7,119 nt of DNA from Acidobacteriota bacterium. Lineage in GTDB: Bacteria > Acidobacteriota > UBA4820 > DSQY01. The position numbers and the translations under genes were made by a program. Numbering within the stretch: the first letter of the stretch is position 1; each line of letters begins with the position of its first letter. Positions 6,399-7,119 of this stretch are shown one piece after another. Under the pieces are notes generated by a model that worked only from the letters and a program-made list of their open reading frames with translations, was not told where the DNA came from and ran no database searches. Location of the stretch: positions 1 to 7,119 of the forward strand of contig JAKAJA010000092.1 in NCBI GenBank assembly GCA_021814085.1, read 5' to 3'.

Positions 6399-6662
6399 TC
6401 AGGCTTTCAGGCGATCTCGTACGGAGCCGAGGCATGCTTGCAGGAGCGAGTCCGCCTGGCCGGCGGGAACCTCATCCCGCTCACCGAGGCGGTGGAGGAC
6501 CTCCTTCGTGGCCCGCATGGACTCCACGTAGCGCCGGCAGGCTTCGCAGCCCGCCATGTGCTGGGCAATCTCCTCGCAGGACCCCTCCTCCAGTTCCCTG
6601 TCCAGGAAGGGCGAGATGAGGTCGAAGAGCTGCCGGCAACTGCCCCCTTCGTGATCGTGCAC
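6399..6662 (-). CDS. Soluble zinc-finger (zf-HC2 / ZAS anti-sigma-like) protein
   Basis: The 87-aa protein resembles the zinc-binding anti-sigma domain that holds ECF sigma factors inactive in the cytoplasm. Cys9 is followed by a helix with SPFLDRELEEGS, then His35-x3-Cys39-x2-Cys42 (HMAGCEAC), the ZAS/zf-HC2 ligand pattern. The rest is a charged helical tail. No transmembrane segment is present, so it would be a soluble form like RsrA/ChrR-type domains rather than a membrane-anchored anti-sigma. The start is GTG at 6662, with AGGAGGT 6 nt upstream. No sigma factor gene lies beside it in this window: the upstream neighbour is divergent purE, and the downstream one is the CPBP protease 71 bp away. 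Anti-sigma activity is therefore inferred from the domain only; a structural zinc protein without a sigma partner is possible. Confidence 0.82.
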   Translation of the reverse strand: MHDHEGGSCRQLFDLISPFLDRELEEGSCEEIAQHMAGCEACRRYVESMRATKEVLHRLGERDEVPAGQADSLLQACLGSVRDRLKA

Positions 6663-6668
6663 TCGGTG

Positions 6669-6675
6669 ACCTCCT
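6669..6675 (-). promoter_or_regulatory. Strong ribosome binding site deciding the GTG start of the zinc-finger gene
   Basis: The minus strand carries AGGAGGT, a near-perfect Shine-Dalgarno, ending 6 nt before GTG at 6662. Confidence 0.8.
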
Positions 6676-6718
6676 CAGCAGCCCGCTAGAGCCTGTTCTT
6701 CCCACATCGGGGGCACCG

Positions 6719-6724
6719 TGTCAA
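6719..6724 (-). promoter_or_regulatory. Perfect -35 hexamer upstream of the zinc-finger gene (incomplete promoter)
   Basis: TTGACA is present on the minus strand about 57 nt before the GTG start. At 16-19 nt spacing the possible -10 hexamers (for example GAAGAA or AAGAAC) match consensus poorly, so activity may need an activator or the match may be chance. Confidence 0.25.
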
Positions 6725-6751
6725 GGTAGGCTTTTGTGACCGGCCCGCACC

Positions 6752-6760
6752 TGCTAGACT
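6752..6760 (+). promoter_or_regulatory. Predicted extended -10 promoter for purE
   Basis: TGCTAGACT contains an extended -10 TG one base before TAGACT (6755-6760; 4/6 to TATAAT). Upstream TTGTGA (6734-6739) is a partial -35 at a short 15-nt spacing. Transcription would start near 6767, leaving a leader of under 20 nt that just includes the ribosome site. Confidence 0.4.
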
Positions 6761-6771
6761 TCGCATAAGAG

Positions 6772-6777
6772 AAGGAG
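6772..6777 (+). promoter_or_regulatory. purE ribosome binding site
   Basis: AAGGAG ends 6 nt before the purE ATG at 6784 and fixes the start. Confidence 0.75.
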
Positions 6778-6783
6778 CGCGCC

Positions 6784-7119
6784 ATGACCGACCAGACCCA
6801 GCCTCTCGTCGCCGTCCTCATGGGCAGTGCCAGCGACGCCCCAGTCCTGGAACCCTGCCTCGATGTCCTCCGCCAGTTCCAGATCCCCTTCGAGGTGCGG
6901 GTCCTCTCAGCCCACCGGACCCCTGATGAGACGGCCGCTTTCGTGCGGGGGGCCGAGGGCCGGGGCGTTCAGGTCATCGTGGCCGCGGCGGGCATGGCCG
7001 CTCACCTCGCTGGCGCATGCGCCGCCCAAACCGTCCTGCCGGTCATCGGCGTCCCCGTGGCATCGGGACCCCTCAACGGTCGGGACGCCCTCCTCTCGAC
7101 CGTCATGATGCCCCCCGGG
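6784..7119 (+). CDS. purE: N5-carboxyaminoimidazole ribonucleotide mutase PurE (3' end missing)
   Basis: PurE rearranges N5-CAIR to CAIR in de novo purine synthesis. The window holds the first 112 codons of a protein usually about 160-170 aa; the frame is open to the right edge. Conserved class I segments are VLMGSASD (11-18, phosphate/substrate loop), VLSAHRTPDE (40-49, with catalytic His44), AGMAAHLAG (69-77, His74) and VLPVIGVPV followed by LNGRDALLSTVMMPPG. In many class I enzymes the third segment reads AGGAAHLPG; here Met and Ala replace one Gly and the Pro, while the His is kept. It is transcribed away from the zinc-finger gene. purK often follows purE, but that would be outside the window. 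Confidence 0.95.
   Translation, partial: MTDQTQPLVAVLMGSASDAPVLEPCLDVLRQFQIPFEVRVLSAHRTPDETAAFVRGAEGRGVQVIVAAAGMAAHLAGACAAQTVLPVIGVPVASGPLNGRDALLSTVMMPPG

Overview
This is a G+C-rich chromosomal window from a Gram-negative bacterium, with strong G/C third-position bias and very tight gene packing. The type IV pilus alignment genes (pilMNOP, which in Gram-negatives serve an outer-membrane secretin) together with a dnaB-alr pair and a zinc-finger anti-sigma-like protein would fit an Acidobacteriota or deltaproteobacterial-type lineage. I cannot resolve the phylum from the sequence alone.

Layout: (1) Positions 1-2659, minus strand, hold a compact operon read right to left as pilM-pilN-pilO-pilP. 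PilM is a cytoplasmic actin-like ATPase, PilN and PilO are bitopic inner-membrane proteins, and PilP is a periplasmic protein cut by the window edge. The junctions are TAG directly abutting ATG (pilM/pilN), a stop codon inside the next Shine-Dalgarno (pilN/pilO), and a 4-bp ATGA overlap (pilO/pilP), so the four genes look translationally coupled. pilQ would be expected just off the left edge. (2) Positions 2660-2974 are a divergent intergenic region with a good sigma70-type promoter for pilM and a weaker candidate for dnaB. (3) Positions 2975-5540, plus strand, hold dnaB (replicative helicase) overlapping alr (alanine racemase) by 8 bp. (4) Positions 5554-6662, minus strand and convergent with alr, hold a two-gene unit: an 87-aa soluble zinc-finger (zf-HC2/ZAS-type) protein with a GTG start, followed by a CPBP/Rce1-like intramembrane protease that probably uses a TTG start. 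(5) Positions 6663-6783 are a divergent promoter region leading into purE (plus strand), which runs off the right edge.

Most of the window is housekeeping: pilus assembly, replication, D-alanine supply for peptidoglycan and purine synthesis. No mobile element, CRISPR array, tRNA or rRNA was seen. The least explained part is the orphan zinc-finger/CPBP-protease pair, which has no sigma factor beside it. A nine-G homopolymer inside a conserved nucleotide-binding motif of pilM is the other point worth checking. I do not see convincing evidence for a wholly new system.
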